NCBI RefSeq assembly: GCF_002335745.1
Contig: NZ_NIST01000001.1
Location: forward strand, 2,266,039 to 2,330,038
DNA from: Evansella halocellulosilytica
GTDB lineage: Bacteria; Bacillota; Bacilli; Bacillales; Salisediminibacteriaceae
Direction of reading: 5' to 3'
Length of the DNA: 64,000 bases
The notes under the pieces are model-generated. The model was given only the letters and a program-made list of their open reading frames with translations. It ran no database searches and had not been told where the DNA came from. The translations under genes and the position numbers were made by a program. This document shows, one piece after another, positions 53,820-62,291 of the stretch (position 1 is its first letter; each line of letters begins with the position of its first letter).

Positions 53820-53919
53820 GTTACTCTGATTTGCGGATGGAATGATAGAGGCTATTAGGTGAGTTCAGCGGCTTATTCTTTGCATAAGGAATTTAATCAG
53901 CATAAAAAGGGATTATAAA

Positions 53920-53960
53920 GGAGGTTGACTGTTTATTTAAAGGGAAAACCTCCTCTTTTC
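53920..53960. terminator. Bidirectional terminator
   Basis: GGAGGTT / AACCTCC stem with T-rich sequence on both sides, between convergent genes. Confidence 0.65.
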
Positions 53961-53970
53961 CACCAATTCG

Positions 53971-54468
53971 TTAGAATGGAACATCCTCTTCTAAGTCTTC
54001 TCGAAGAAGCTGAGTTTCTCCTAAAGCTTCTAAGGCTGCCCCATACGAGTCTAACCAAGAGCCGATAATAGCGAGTTTTCTTCCTTGTATTTGCATTTCT
54101 CGGTTAGGTAAAAGTTGTTGTGTAAAACCAATCGCACCTAGGCCTGTTCCGATTGTTTGAAACCAAACACCTAAAACAGCTTTCTTTTCGCCACTAAAGT
54201 TTTCATCTTCTCCTTCAGTTTCCGCTTCCTCTTGAAGAATAAGAAGTTCTTCAGTAACACCAACTGCTTCAAGGACATTTCCGAAGGTTTGAATCCATGT
54301 TCCAGCAAGCACTTTCCTTTCTGCTGCTTGGAGTGCTGGATTTTCGTTGTTATCTAGTGCATTAAGTTCTGCCCTTAATTGATCAATGCTTTCTTTCGTC
54401 GCATTTCCCTCACTATCGATCATATTTTGATGAAACCTTTTATTTTTACGTAATCTTTTTTGGGGCAT
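53971..54468 (-). CDS. Triple-repeat protein (DUF6944-like), function unknown
   Basis: A 165-residue protein carrying three copies of a motif of about 22 residues: LAGTWIQTFGNVLEAVGVTE, LGVWFQTIGTGLGAIGFTQQ and IGSWLDSYGAALEALGETQL. Each is amphipathic with Trp, Gly and a G-x-x-L-x-A-x-G core, separated by acidic or polar linkers. The N terminus is basic (MPQKRLRKNKRF). No enzymatic motif or signal peptide. It resembles the Bacillus repetitive family DUF6944. ATG 54468 with GGAG upstream. Confidence 0.65.
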   Translation of the reverse strand: MPQKRLRKNKRFHQNMIDSEGNATKESIDQLRAELNALDNNENPALQAAERKVLAGTWIQTFGNVLEAVGVTEELLILQEEAETEGEDENFSGEKKAVLGVWFQTIGTGLGAIGFTQQLLPNREMQIQGRKLAIIGSWLDSYGAALEALGETQLLREDLEEDVPF

Positions 54469-54562
54469 TTCAATCACTCCATCTTCCGACATTCAGTTAT
54501 GATTATGTATATTCAAAAAGGAAACTGCTCGTTAGTATGAAAGTGGAGGAGAAAGGAATCAG

Positions 54563-54637
54563 ATGACATTTAAAGTCATTGGCGGAACAATGAGTGTACA
54601 TACGATAATAACTGAGGTGTTACCGTTGACAGAATGA
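54563..54637 (+). CDS. Possible 24-aa peptide
   Basis: ATG 54563 follows GGAGGAGAAAGG and encodes MTFKVIGGTMSVHTIITEVL plus PLTE. The strong ribosome site argues for translation; no family is known. It lies upstream of the purine riboswitch. Confidence 0.3.
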   Translation: MTFKVIGGTMSVHTIITEVLPLTE

Positions 54638-54688
54638 ACGTTTAACTTTAGAATGTTTTTCAATATCCAATTATGTATACTCGCTAAA

Positions 54689-54761
54689 CCTTTCGTATAA
54701 TGCTGGAAATAAGGTCCAGAAGTTTCTACCAAGCTGCCGTAAAAAGTTTGACTACGAGAGG
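54689..54761 (+). promoter_or_regulatory. Purine riboswitch, guanine-type
   Basis: P1 arms CCTTTCG / CGAGAGG, P2 CTGGA / TCCAG, the invariant AGTTTCTACC joint, P3 CAAGCT / AGTTTG and L3 with GCCGTAA. The specificity position in GACTA is C, which in known aptamers pairs with guanine or hypoxanthine rather than adenine. Downstream (to about 54805) GAGAGGA can pair with TCCTCTC, competing with P1. Confidence 0.9.
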
Positions 54762-54933
54762 ATAATGACACGTATTTTTACTCGTGTATATTCTCCTCTC
54801 ATTATAATGCTAAAATCTGAGGTCAGTCTGGATTTTTTGGTCGAAAAAGACACGTAGTTGAATCGTCTCGTAAAGGATACATATATTAACGATATGTCAA
54901 GAAGTTGTACGCTGTTCAGAGAGGAGAATAAAG

Positions 54934-56676
54934 GTGATAACCGAAAAGGAAAGTGTTAAAAAACGAATTGCTGCTGCAAGTAAAGGTGTCGACGCTGATT
55001 TAGTCATTAAAAACGGAAAAATTGTTGATGTTTTTAATTTAGAAATTATCGAAGCTGACGTAGCTGTTTCAGAAAATAAAATTGTCGGGATTGGACATTT
55101 TCAAGGAAAAACAGAGGTTGATGCCTCAGGTCAGTACATTTGTCCGTCATTTATTGATGGACATGTTCATATAGAATCATCGATGGTAACTCCGTCAGAG
55201 TTTTCTAAAGTTGTGTTACCACATGGAGTGACAACAGTCATTGCCGACCCGCATGAAATTGCAAATGTTTCTGGTACGAAGGGAATTCAATATATGCTTG
55301 ATGCATCTGAAGGAATCCCGCTAGATGTATTTGTCATGCTCCCATCATGTGTACCGGCAACACCGTTTGAGAATTCAGGGGCAACATTGTTGATCGATGA
55401 GCTAAAACCGTTTTTTCGTCACGAAAGAGTGATTGGATTAGGCGAAGTGATGGATTTCCCTTCAGTGAAACACCAGTCAGAGTCAATGATCGATAAGCTA
55501 AGTCAGTCGAAAGAAGCTGGAGCAGTAATAGATGGGCATGGGGCTGGGCTTTCACCTGATGATATAAATGTTTATAGTACCGCAAATATTCAAACAGACC
55601 ATGAATGTGAAACAGCCGAAGAAGCGAAAGTGCGTCTGCAACGTGGCTTGTATGTCATGTTGCGAGAAGGATCGGTTGCAAAAAATGTGAAGGCTTTATT
55701 AAAGGCGGTTACTCCGGCAAATTCTAGAAGATGTTTCTTTTGTACAGATGACAAGCACCTAGATGAATTAATAACGGAAGGCAGTATTGATCATAATATT
55801 CGGTTGGCGGTTGAACAAGGGTTTGATCCGCTAATGGCTATTCAAATGGCGTCATTAAACGCTGCTGAATGTTATGGACTGAAAAATAAAGGAGCAATCG
55901 CACCGGGATATGAAGCTGATTTTTTATTATTAGATGACTTAAATAAAGTAACGATAAACAAAGTGTACAAATCAGGTTACTTAGTCGCTGAAAATGGGCG
56001 ATGTATGGTTAAAATTGAAGATGAATATACAGAATCACATGTTGTCAAAAATACCGTAAATCTCCCGGAAATGAATAAGGAATTATTTAAAATTCCGATG
56101 GAACAGGATGAAGTCGCAAATATTATTGAAGTGGTCCCTAACAGTCTCGTTACGCGGCATCGAAAAGAAAAGGTCGCTTCAATGAATGGAGAATTCGAGT
56201 CATCAGTTTCGAATGATTTACTAAAAATTGCCGTGGTTGAACGTCACCATGCTACAGGGAATATCGGTCTTGGAATCGTTAATGGGTTACATTTGAAAAA
56301 GGGAGCGATTGCTACGACGATTGCCCACGATTCACATAATGTTGTCGTAACAGGAGTGAATGATGCCGATATCGTAAGGGCGGTAAAAGCGATTGAAACT
56401 ATTAGCGGCGGAATCGTGGTCGTCAATGACGGAGAAGTGATCGCATCGTTACCATTGCCTATAGCAGGATTAATGACGGATCAACAAGCATCGACGGTTG
56501 TTTCTGAAGTAAATGAACTTCATAAAGCGTTAAGCAAACTCGGTTTTGCAGAAGATTTTCATCCTTTTGTAACATTGTCATTTCTAGCTTTACCAGTTAT
56601 CCCAGAGTTGAAAATGACAGATAAAGGGTTGTTCGATGTGAAAAAATTTGCACACATTCCTTTATTTGAACGCTAG
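54934..56676 (+). CDS. adeC: Adenine deaminase
   Basis: A 580-residue metal-dependent amidohydrolase that converts adenine to hypoxanthine and ammonia for purine salvage. Landmarks: DGHVHIESSMVTPSEF, VIADPHEIANVSG, GLGEVMDFPS, VIDGHGAGLS and the late FCTDDKHLDEL. The C-terminal domain includes ERHHATGNIGLGIVNGLHLK. GTG start with GAGGAG upstream. The guanine-type riboswitch in its leader ties expression to the purine base pool. Confidence 0.95.
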   Translation: MITEKESVKKRIAAASKGVDADLVIKNGKIVDVFNLEIIEADVAVSENKIVGIGHFQGKTEVDASGQYICPSFIDGHVHIESSMVTPSEFSKVVLPHGVTTVIADPHEIANVSGTKGIQYMLDASEGIPLDVFVMLPSCVPATPFENSGATLLIDELKPFFRHERVIGLGEVMDFPSVKHQSESMIDKLSQSKEAGAVIDGHGAGLSPDDINVYSTANIQTDHECETAEEAKVRLQRGLYVMLREGSVAKNVKALLKAVTPANSRRCFFCTDDKHLDELITEGSIDHNIRLAVEQGFDPLMAIQMASLNAAECYGLKNKGAIAPGYEADFLLLDDLNKVTINKVYKSGYLVAENGRCMVKIEDEYTESHVVKNTVNLPEMNKELFKIPMEQDEVANIIEVVPNSLVTRHRKEKVASMNGEFESSVSNDLLKIAVVERHHATGNIGLGIVNGLHLKKGAIATTIAHDSHNVVVTGVNDADIVRAVKAIETISGGIVVVNDGEVIASLPLPIAGLMTDQQASTVVSEVNELHKALSKLGFAEDFHPFVTLSFLALPVIPELKMTDKGLFDVKKFAHIPLFER

Positions 56677-56683
56677 AGCATGA

Positions 56684-56720
56684 ACAAGCCCCCTAAAGCT
56701 ATTAGCTTCAGGGGGCTTGT
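56684..56720. terminator. Bidirectional terminator between adeC and the propeptide gene
   Basis: ACAAGCCCCCT / AGGGGGCTTGT with an inner AAGCTA/TAGCTT stem. It ends both convergent transcripts. Confidence 0.75.
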
Positions 56721-56724
56721 CCAG

Positions 56725-56865
56725 TTACATAAGCTGATCATGGGTGATGGTCATCGGGCGTGGTGCGTCTCCTTCGTGTGGATGAGTACTATCCACAAAA
56801 GAAGTATTCGTAAACATGACTGCAAATATTAGGACGGCTAACAGTTTACTTAGGTTTTTTTTCAT
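56725..56865 (-). CDS. Secreted signalling propeptide of the RRNPP regulator, 46 aa
   Basis: A short gene whose ATG overlaps the TGA of the regulator gene (ATGA) and has AAGGAG eight bases upstream, so it is translationally coupled. The product begins MKKNLSKLLAVLIFAVMFTN, a classical signal peptide with basic start and hydrophobic core, and continues TSFVDSTHPHEGDAPRP and MTITHDQLM. Size and layout match the PapR and Phr pre-propeptides of Bacillus, which are exported, trimmed and re-imported through an oligopeptide permease to bind their cognate regulator. The mature peptide would be from the C-terminal 20 residues. No similarity to known mature signals is recognised. Terminator follows. 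Confidence 0.75.
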   Translation of the reverse strand: MKKNLSKLLAVLIFAVMFTNTSFVDSTHPHEGDAPRPMTITHDQLM

Positions 56866-58139
56866 ACTCTTGGCTCCTTATATATTTTTTGTATTACATC
56901 CATCTCCATATCTAAATAATAGTAAGCCGATTTATATTTCTTTTGATCATAATAATAGTCACTAATATGTTTACATTCGTTTTCTAAAATAATAAAATGC
57001 CTTTGTTTATAAAAGTATTCTATCGATTTTTTCATGTAGTCTTCATACTTTTCATAATTCATCAACAGGTATTCCATTTTTGCTTCTAACATTTTTAAAA
57101 GGTGAAAATCAAATTCAGACTCACAATAGTCTCTCACCTCACCTAGTAATTTTTTAAGACTAGGTAAATCTTTTTGCTTCAAATATAATTTTGCTAAAGT
57201 GTAATAAGTGATTAGTACATTATCTTTATCATATATTTTTTTCTTTTCTAAACTTTCTTTATAGTAATACAAAGCTTTATCATATTCTTCATTATCTCGA
57301 TAAACATTACCTAAATTATGGTGGATTTTAGTAGTTTGTATATAAAGTGATTTTTCTTTTGCCAAGTTTAAGCCTTTTTTTAAAACTTTTTTTGCTTCTT
57401 CAAAGTTTCTCATTTCAAATAATATCATTCCTTGAAGAATGTAACATTCTACTGTTTCTTTCCAACGATGATTTTCAAGGAATGCAGTTCGTGCAGAGAT
57501 TACATATTCTAAGGCTTTTGTTAAATTAAATAAGTAAAAACTAATCAGTGCTAAATTAAATGTAACTTTCATTCTCTTTGACTCATCAGAAAGATACTTA
57601 GAAGCTTTATTAAAGTAATGATAACTATCAGTATAGTTTTTTTGATCATATTTAAGTAATCCGGTTACATAGGTGTATTTGAATTTTAAGTTTTTATTAT
57701 ATGAATCTAGTTCTTCTTCTTGAATATAAAATTGAATCTCATCATAAAGTTTTTCTGCTTCATTAAGGTTAAGCTGCTTTATGTGATGCATACACCTTAA
57801 TAAAAGAAATTCAGTTTCTTGGTAGATCGAAGGAATGTATTCAAATTCCTTCTTGTTTTTTTGTAGAAATTCCTCAGCTTTTGCGAGATCGTTTTCAATT
57901 AATTCCTCGTATTCTGTCAAAAGCTTATCTGTAGTAGGAGAATGTTCATGAATATTCAGTAAATAATTCGTCGGAACTTGTAACCTTTTTGCGATTGACT
58001 CTAGTATATCGGTTGAAGGAACATATCGTCCACCCTCAATGTTACTATAATGCGACGTTGAGACTATCCCTTTACAAAGGTTTTGTTGAGAAACGCGGTT
58101 TAATTTGCGTATTTTCTTCAATCTATTGCCAATATGCAA
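56862..58139 (-). CDS. RRNPP-family quorum-sensing regulator (PlcR/NprR-like)
   Basis: A 425-residue regulator. Residues 1-62 form an XRE helix-turn-helix (NRLKKIRKLNRVSQQNLCKG, then STSHYSNIEGGRYVPSTDIL). The rest is helical with about seven TPR-like units, e.g. IHHNLGNVYRDNEEYDKALY and TYYTLAKLYLKQKD. This architecture is that of peptide-binding RRNPP regulators. Immediately downstream and overlapping is a secreted propeptide gene, the usual cognate. The ATG is not preceded by a strong GGAGG but by GGAGGGG seven bases away. Divergent from the acyltransferase-like gene, which is the nearest candidate target (inference). Confidence 0.88.
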   Translation of the reverse strand: MHIGNRLKKIRKLNRVSQQNLCKGIVSTSHYSNIEGGRYVPSTDILESIAKRLQVPTNYLLNIHEHSPTTDKLLTEYEELIENDLAKAEEFLQKNKKEFEYIPSIYQETEFLLLRCMHHIKQLNLNEAEKLYDEIQFYIQEEELDSYNKNLKFKYTYVTGLLKYDQKNYTDSYHYFNKASKYLSDESKRMKVTFNLALISFYLFNLTKALEYVISARTAFLENHRWKETVECYILQGMILFEMRNFEEAKKVLKKGLNLAKEKSLYIQTTKIHHNLGNVYRDNEEYDKALYYYKESLEKKKIYDKDNVLITYYTLAKLYLKQKDLPSLKKLLGEVRDYCESEFDFHLLKMLEAKMEYLLMNYEKYEDYMKKSIEYFYKQRHFIILENECKHISDYYYDQKKYKSAYYYLDMEMDVIQKIYKEPRV

Positions 58140-58509
58140 AATATACCCCTCCTTTTGAATTATTCCAATATATAAAATAATTTGTTTTAAATTTATATGT
58201 AGTATTTAATTATAAGTCAATTTGATAAACTCTGCGAACGAAATGTTTTAGAAATTGTTTAAAAGATACTAGTTATAGAAGGGATTGTTTCATGATAAGG
58301 GCATACTTTTGCGAAAATGACAAAAGGTTTCTTCTTCGGCTTATCATGATATGATTTTTTTAAGAAAGAAAAAGGAGTGAATTTCCTTGTTTTGCTAGAG
58401 GATGCAGAATGAATCAGACTTAACTATTACTATAATTGCCATAAAATGAAATAACAAGGTACTTTCACATCGTTTTTTCAAAATAATAGTTTTACTGGGA
58501 GGGTGAGAG
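58140..58509. other. Divergent promoter region of the RRNPP regulator
   Basis: Extremely A+T-rich, no gene. It should carry promoters for the regulator (minus) and the acyltransferase-like gene (plus). No PlcR-box (TATGNAN4TNCATA) is found. The structured element at 58291-58361 lies inside. Confidence 0.4.
58291..58361 (+). promoter_or_regulatory. Nested hairpin with T tract, possible leader attenuator
   Basis: Outer stem CATGATAAG (58291-58299) / CTTATCATG (58340-58348), inner hairpin CTTTTG-CGAAAATGA-CAAAAG (58306-58326), then ATATGATTTTTTT. On the plus strand this looks like a terminator in the leader of the acyltransferase-like gene, as no plus-strand gene precedes it nearby. Confidence 0.45.
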
Positions 58510-59454
58510 ATGGTAATAGACGAGAGAAAATTGCATGATGATTTATACGGTATTATGCAAAATCAAGTTCAGCAAGATTTTCATCACGGATTGTTTGACG
58601 ACCATTTATTGACCCTGTCTCACATGTCTACAACATTAGCTCAACGACAAAAGCTTGATGAGTCATCATTAATCGACATTTGGATCCGTTACCGTATTCA
58701 CCATCAGATTCAAAAAGTGTATATGAAGCAGCCTGCCGTTTTTGAAGGGTATAAAAAAATATCAGGATCAGAAACAATTGATGAATTATCTGAAATAGGA
58801 GCAATTTTCGTATCGTTTCATTTTGGACATGACCACTATGCACCGTTAGAAATAGGTAAAAAGTTGCGTGAGTCTGGTAAGTACCTTTATATCGTTACCG
58901 ATCCAGAGGAACAGAAGCCTGAACAATGGGTTCAATATCAACAGTATGAACATGTTGATGATGTCGTTTCAGATGGTGTCTATCATGATCCAAAAGTTGA
59001 AACATTATTGTCGGAAAATGAAAACCTCTTCTTTTATTTAGATGATCACGTAGGGTTTGATGAAAAAGTTAGTCCTTTTAAAGTCAACTTCATGAAGAAA
59101 AGACAAAAAGCACCAAGCTCTATTTTTCGATTAGCGGTAAAATTTCAAAAGGCGGTATGCTTCGTCCACTCAACAAAAAATGAGAATGATGAACCGGTAT
59201 TACACATATATGGCCCGCTATGGGTACAAGATGATCAAATACAAAGTACATCACAAATTATTTATGATTTATTTGAGGAAGAATTGTTAAAGAAGCCTTA
59301 TTTATGGAAAAAGTGGCATCGCCACAAGACGTTGGATGAGTACACCGATCAAATGATTACTCGCGCTGATCCAAGCATCGATGTGCTAAACCGATGGGGC
59401 ACTCACGGATTAAATATTCAATCCGGTTTGATTTATCAAATTGCCTCATCATAA
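58510..59454 (+). CDS. Possible LPLAT (HtrB/LpxL-like) acyltransferase
   Basis: A 314-residue protein. Residues 98-110 (AIFVSFHFGHDHY) resemble the His-acid active-site strand of lysophospholipid acyltransferase-like proteins. Residues about 176-205 (LFFYLDDHVGFDEKVSPF, then KRQKAPSSIFRLAVKFQKAV) resemble the substrate loop and following helix of HtrB/LpxL relatives. No membrane helix is evident. Bacillus has no lipid A, so the acyl acceptor would be something else, for example a peptide or glycolipid (inference). Gene starts at ATG 58510 after GGGAGGGTGAG. Divergent from the RRNPP regulator. Confidence 0.55.
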   Translation: MVIDERKLHDDLYGIMQNQVQQDFHHGLFDDHLLTLSHMSTTLAQRQKLDESSLIDIWIRYRIHHQIQKVYMKQPAVFEGYKKISGSETIDELSEIGAIFVSFHFGHDHYAPLEIGKKLRESGKYLYIVTDPEEQKPEQWVQYQQYEHVDDVVSDGVYHDPKVETLLSENENLFFYLDDHVGFDEKVSPFKVNFMKKRQKAPSSIFRLAVKFQKAVCFVHSTKNENDEPVLHIYGPLWVQDDQIQSTSQIIYDLFEEELLKKPYLWKKWHRHKTLDEYTDQMITRADPSIDVLNRWGTHGLNIQSGLIYQIASS

Positions 59455-59521
59455 GTAAGTTAAGTTAGAAGGAAGTTTTACTTAAATTCGCTATTTCCCC
59501 TTAATTTTCGAATAGATGATG

Positions 59522-59557
59522 CCAAGCTCACTCATTAGAGCTTGGTCTTTTTTTTTT
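59522..59557 (+). terminator. Terminator of the acyltransferase-like gene
   Basis: CCAAGCTC / GAGCTTGG perfect stem, then TCTTTTTTTTTT. Confidence 0.85.
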
Positions 59558-59598
59558 ACAAAATCGCTGGATTTCCCCTCCTAATTCCCATTTACTTT

Positions 59599-59617
59599 CC
59601 ACGTGCCTGGCACATGG
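59599..59617. repeat. GTGCCTGGCAC palindrome, third copy
   Basis: CCACGTGCC-T-GGCACATGG; one mismatch pair relative to the copy at 34986. Confidence 0.55.
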
Positions 59618-59728
59618 GGATATCTGGTAATTCATTAAAGATTATAGGGATGTGTATGAAAAGTATATAGGGATATTTTGGTTTTGTTTGGTGATTCAAG
59701 GTAATAGTATGAGTATGGAGGGAGTGTT

Positions 59729-60226
59729 ATGGATACGAGTACAACGATTAGTATCATCCTTTTTATATTCATCGCTTTTCCACTGTCTGTTTTTATTCAT
59801 GAGTTCGGACATGCAGCAGCGATATTGCTATTAACAAAGAAAAAAGTACGGATATTTATCGGACCGCGTACTTCTGATAATGATGAAAGCTTTAAAGTCG
59901 GTCGATGTCATTTTCATTTACAATGGTCGACTGGAGGTTCCTGTTTCACAATGATGGAGGAGCAAGAATGGACAAAAAAAATTACGTTTTTCTTCTTTCT
60001 ATTCGGTCCGCTTTTTTCTTTCATAGCAGCTTCGACGTTTATTTTAGCTGCGAATATGTTGAAACAAGAAACTTTTTGGTCTACAGTGCTCTTTTGGACT
60101 GGATATTTGAATGCAATCATGTTTATAATCACGTTAGTTCCGATAAAATATCCGAATACAACAGGACGGCTGAATGGAGTCCATTCAGATGGATATGAGC
60201 TCGTCCGCCTATTTTTCCAAAAATGA
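59729..60226 (+). CDS. M50-family (site-2 protease-like) membrane metalloprotease
   Basis: A 165-residue membrane protein with about four helices. The HExxH zinc motif is in VFIHEFGHAAAILL and the third ligand Asp is in GVHSDGYELV near the C terminus, with the expected spacing for the intramembrane M50 core. It may cleave a membrane-bound regulator or simply a signal remnant. GGAGGGAG precedes the ATG. Overlaps the next open frame slightly and is likely co-transcribed with it. Confidence 0.78.
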   Translation: MDTSTTISIILFIFIAFPLSVFIHEFGHAAAILLLTKKKVRIFIGPRTSDNDESFKVGRCHFHLQWSTGGSCFTMMEEQEWTKKITFFFFLFGPLFSFIAASTFILAANMLKQETFWSTVLFWTGYLNAIMFIITLVPIKYPNTTGRLNGVHSDGYELVRLFFQK

Positions 60227-60243
60227 GTGAAGGAGTATTATAT

Positions 60244-60585
60244 ATGGTTTTTTGTGATCATTGTGAAACAGAGGTCGATGAAGTATTGATGGAGGCTGAT
60301 TATGGCGCAGATCCATTTTGGTGCCAAGAGTGCTTAGGAAACCTGGATCTAGAAGATTTTCCGCTGGACGAGCATATAAAAGTCATGTTATTGGAATGGA
60401 CGTTGGAATACGGAAGTTTTATAGATTTTGTCAAAAATAAATATGTTGAAAATGGCCGTGATATGGAAAAGGCTTTTAATGAAAAAGGTCAATTACTAAA
60501 AAATATGGTCGAATATGAGTTAGGGAACGAAATGTCGATCACATTTAAACCGTCAGAGTATTATAAGGTGCTAGAAGATAGTTGA
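60244..60585 (+). CDS. Small zinc-ribbon-like protein
   Basis: A 113-residue soluble protein. Two CxxC knuckles (MVFCDHCETEV and PFWCQECLGN) form a probable zinc ribbon in the first 40 residues. The rest is charged and helical (DMEKAFNEKGQLLKNMVEYE). Function not known. ATG 60244 has AAGGAG nine bases upstream; the earlier GTG has no site. It lies between the M50 protease and nitric oxide synthase genes. Confidence 0.68.
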   Translation: MVFCDHCETEVDEVLMEADYGADPFWCQECLGNLDLEDFPLDEHIKVMLLEWTLEYGSFIDFVKNKYVENGRDMEKAFNEKGQLLKNMVEYELGNEMSITFKPSEYYKVLEDS

Positions 60586-60623
60586 AGATGAGTATAGGAA
60601 TTTTATGAATCGAGGATGCAGGA

Positions 60624-61706
60624 ATGACTAGTTTATTAGGGCAAGCTGAAGCATTTATTATTCGGTGTTACGAAGAGTTAAAGAAAAAAACAGAGATAGA
60701 GGCTCGTCTTAGAGAGATTAAAGAGGAAATTTCTGAAACGGGCACATACGAACATACATGTGAGGAACTATCGTATGGTGCAAAGATGGCATGGCGTAAT
60801 AGTAACAAGTGTATTGGCCGCCTTTTTTGGGAGAACCTCCACGTGTTTGATGCCCGTCATGTGCATACGTCTGAGGATGTGTTTGCTTCATTACATGATC
60901 ATATTAAATATGCAACGAATGGTGGCAAAATAAGGCCAACAATTACGATTTTTCCCCCTCGGAAAAATGGACGTGATCGAGTACGTATCTGGAATCACCA
61001 GCTTATTAGGTATGCTGGCTATGAAACAGAAGAAGAAATCATCGGCGATTCTTGGTCGCTTCGCTTCACGGAAATTTGTAGAGAACTTGGCTGGGAAGGT
61101 AGGTACACAAGCTTTGATATCCTCCCTCATGTTATTCAAGTAAATGATGCCCCGCCTGTTTGGAGAGAAGTTCCACTAGATATTGTGAAAGAAGTAAATA
61201 TAGAACACCCTGAAAATCCAAAGCTAAAACAATTGAACTTGCAATGGTATGCTGTTCCGATCATTTCCGATATGTGTTTAGAAATTGGAGGGATAGAATA
61301 TCCTGCTGCACCGTTTAATGGCTGGTATATGGGAACTGAAATTGGTGCAAGAAATTTAGCGGATACGGATCGATACAATGTTCTTCCAAAAGTAGCATCA
61401 ATGTTTAAGATGGACATGAAACGAAATTCAAGTCTTTCGATAGATCGTGCACTTGTAGAATTAAATCGAGCAGTGCTTCATTCATTTCAAAAGGAAGGCG
61501 TCAGTATTGTTGATCATCATACAGCAGCTGAGCAGTTTAAGCAATTTGAGAAAAAAGAAACGAATGCTGGACGGTCAGTTACCGGCCAATGGAGCTGGTT
61601 AATACCCCCTGTATCTCCTGCGGCAACTCACATTTTTCATAAAGAGTATACGGATGAGCTTGTGTCACCAAATTATGTTTATCAAGACAAACCTTACTCA
61701 TCTTGA
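60624..61706 (+). CDS. nos: Nitric oxide synthase oxygenase (bNOS)
   Basis: A 360-residue NOS oxygenase domain without the reductase part, as in other Bacillus. The heme-thiolate Cys is in [12 protein letters not shown] (Cys63), the substrate-site Glu is in [13 protein letters not shown], and the pterin/dimer region includes [20 protein letters not shown]. It makes NO from arginine with electrons from general reductases. AGGA precedes the ATG. A clear terminator follows. Confidence 0.97.
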   Translation: MTSLLGQAEAFIIRCYEELKKKTEIEARLREIKEEISETGTYEHTCEELSYGAKMAWRNSNKCIGRLFWENLHVFDARHVHTSEDVFASLHDHIKYATNGGKIRPTITIFPPRKNGRDRVRIWNHQLIRYAGYETEEEIIGDSWSLRFTEICRELGWEGRYTSFDILPHVIQVNDAPPVWREVPLDIVKEVNIEHPENPKLKQLNLQWYAVPIISDMCLEIGGIEYPAAPFNGWYMGTEIGARNLADTDRYNVLPKVASMFKMDMKRNSSLSIDRALVELNRAVLHSFQKEGVSIVDHHTAAEQFKQFEKKETNAGRSVTGQWSWLIPPVSPAATHIFHKEYTDELVSPNYVYQDKPYSS

Positions 61707-61742
61707 GCATGTGCCATTATTGAGATGATCACATGCTTTTTT
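61707..61742 (+). terminator. Terminator of nos
   Basis: GCATGTG / CACATGC stem with TTTTTT tail. Confidence 0.85.
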
Positions 61743-61881
61743 AGTAGGAAAAGAAACAGATCTAAAATGATGTTCGTTTCTACTATTTCATTGAACGATT
61801 CGTAAACCTTCGAATTTTTCAAAAAGGTATAGGATTTTTCCGGAAAGATGTCGAATGAAGTTTCGAAGGAGTGATGTATAA

Positions 61882-62280
61882 ATGGAACTGACACATACGA
61901 GATTGTTAGTGAAAGATTATAAGGCTTGTTTAACGTTTTACAGAGATACGTTACAGTTTGAGCTTGATTGGGGTGACGAAAACACAAATTATTGCCAGTT
62001 TAAAGTTGGTAGTCATTTGTTAGCGCTTTTTGACAGAAACATGATGGCTGCTTCTGTAAGGAAGAGTGAATTACCGCTTGAGGTTGAGCAGATGGACCGT
62101 ATTGCGTTAATCTTTCGCGTGGATGACGTAGATACGAAAGCAAATGAATTAAAAGAAAAGGGAATAACGTTTGATATGCACCCGGTAAATCGACCGGAAT
62201 GGGGAATTCGAGTTGCACATTTTAGAGATCCAGATGGAAATTTAATCGAGATTAACGAGCCGATAGAATTTACTGGATAG
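61882..62280 (+). CDS. VOC (glyoxalase/bleomycin-resistance-like) protein
   Basis: A 132-residue VOC-fold protein with two beta-alpha-beta3 modules: LTHTRLLVKDYKACLTFYRD at the start and VAHFRDPDGNLIEINEP near the end, where His and Glu are candidate metal ligands. GAAGGAG precedes the ATG. First of four closely packed genes (VOC, HIT, nucleotidyltransferase, VOC). Substrate unknown. Confidence 0.87.
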   Translation: MELTHTRLLVKDYKACLTFYRDTLQFELDWGDENTNYCQFKVGSHLLALFDRNMMAASVRKSELPLEVEQMDRIALIFRVDDVDTKANELKEKGITFDMHPVNRPEWGIRVAHFRDPDGNLIEINEPIEFTG

Positions 62281-62291
62281 GAGAGAGCCAT

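Noticed and set aside
61694-61987. 97-residue minus-strand frame between nos and the VOC gene
   Set aside because: It crosses the nos terminator and the VOC ribosome site, has no ribosome site itself and no recognisable motif.
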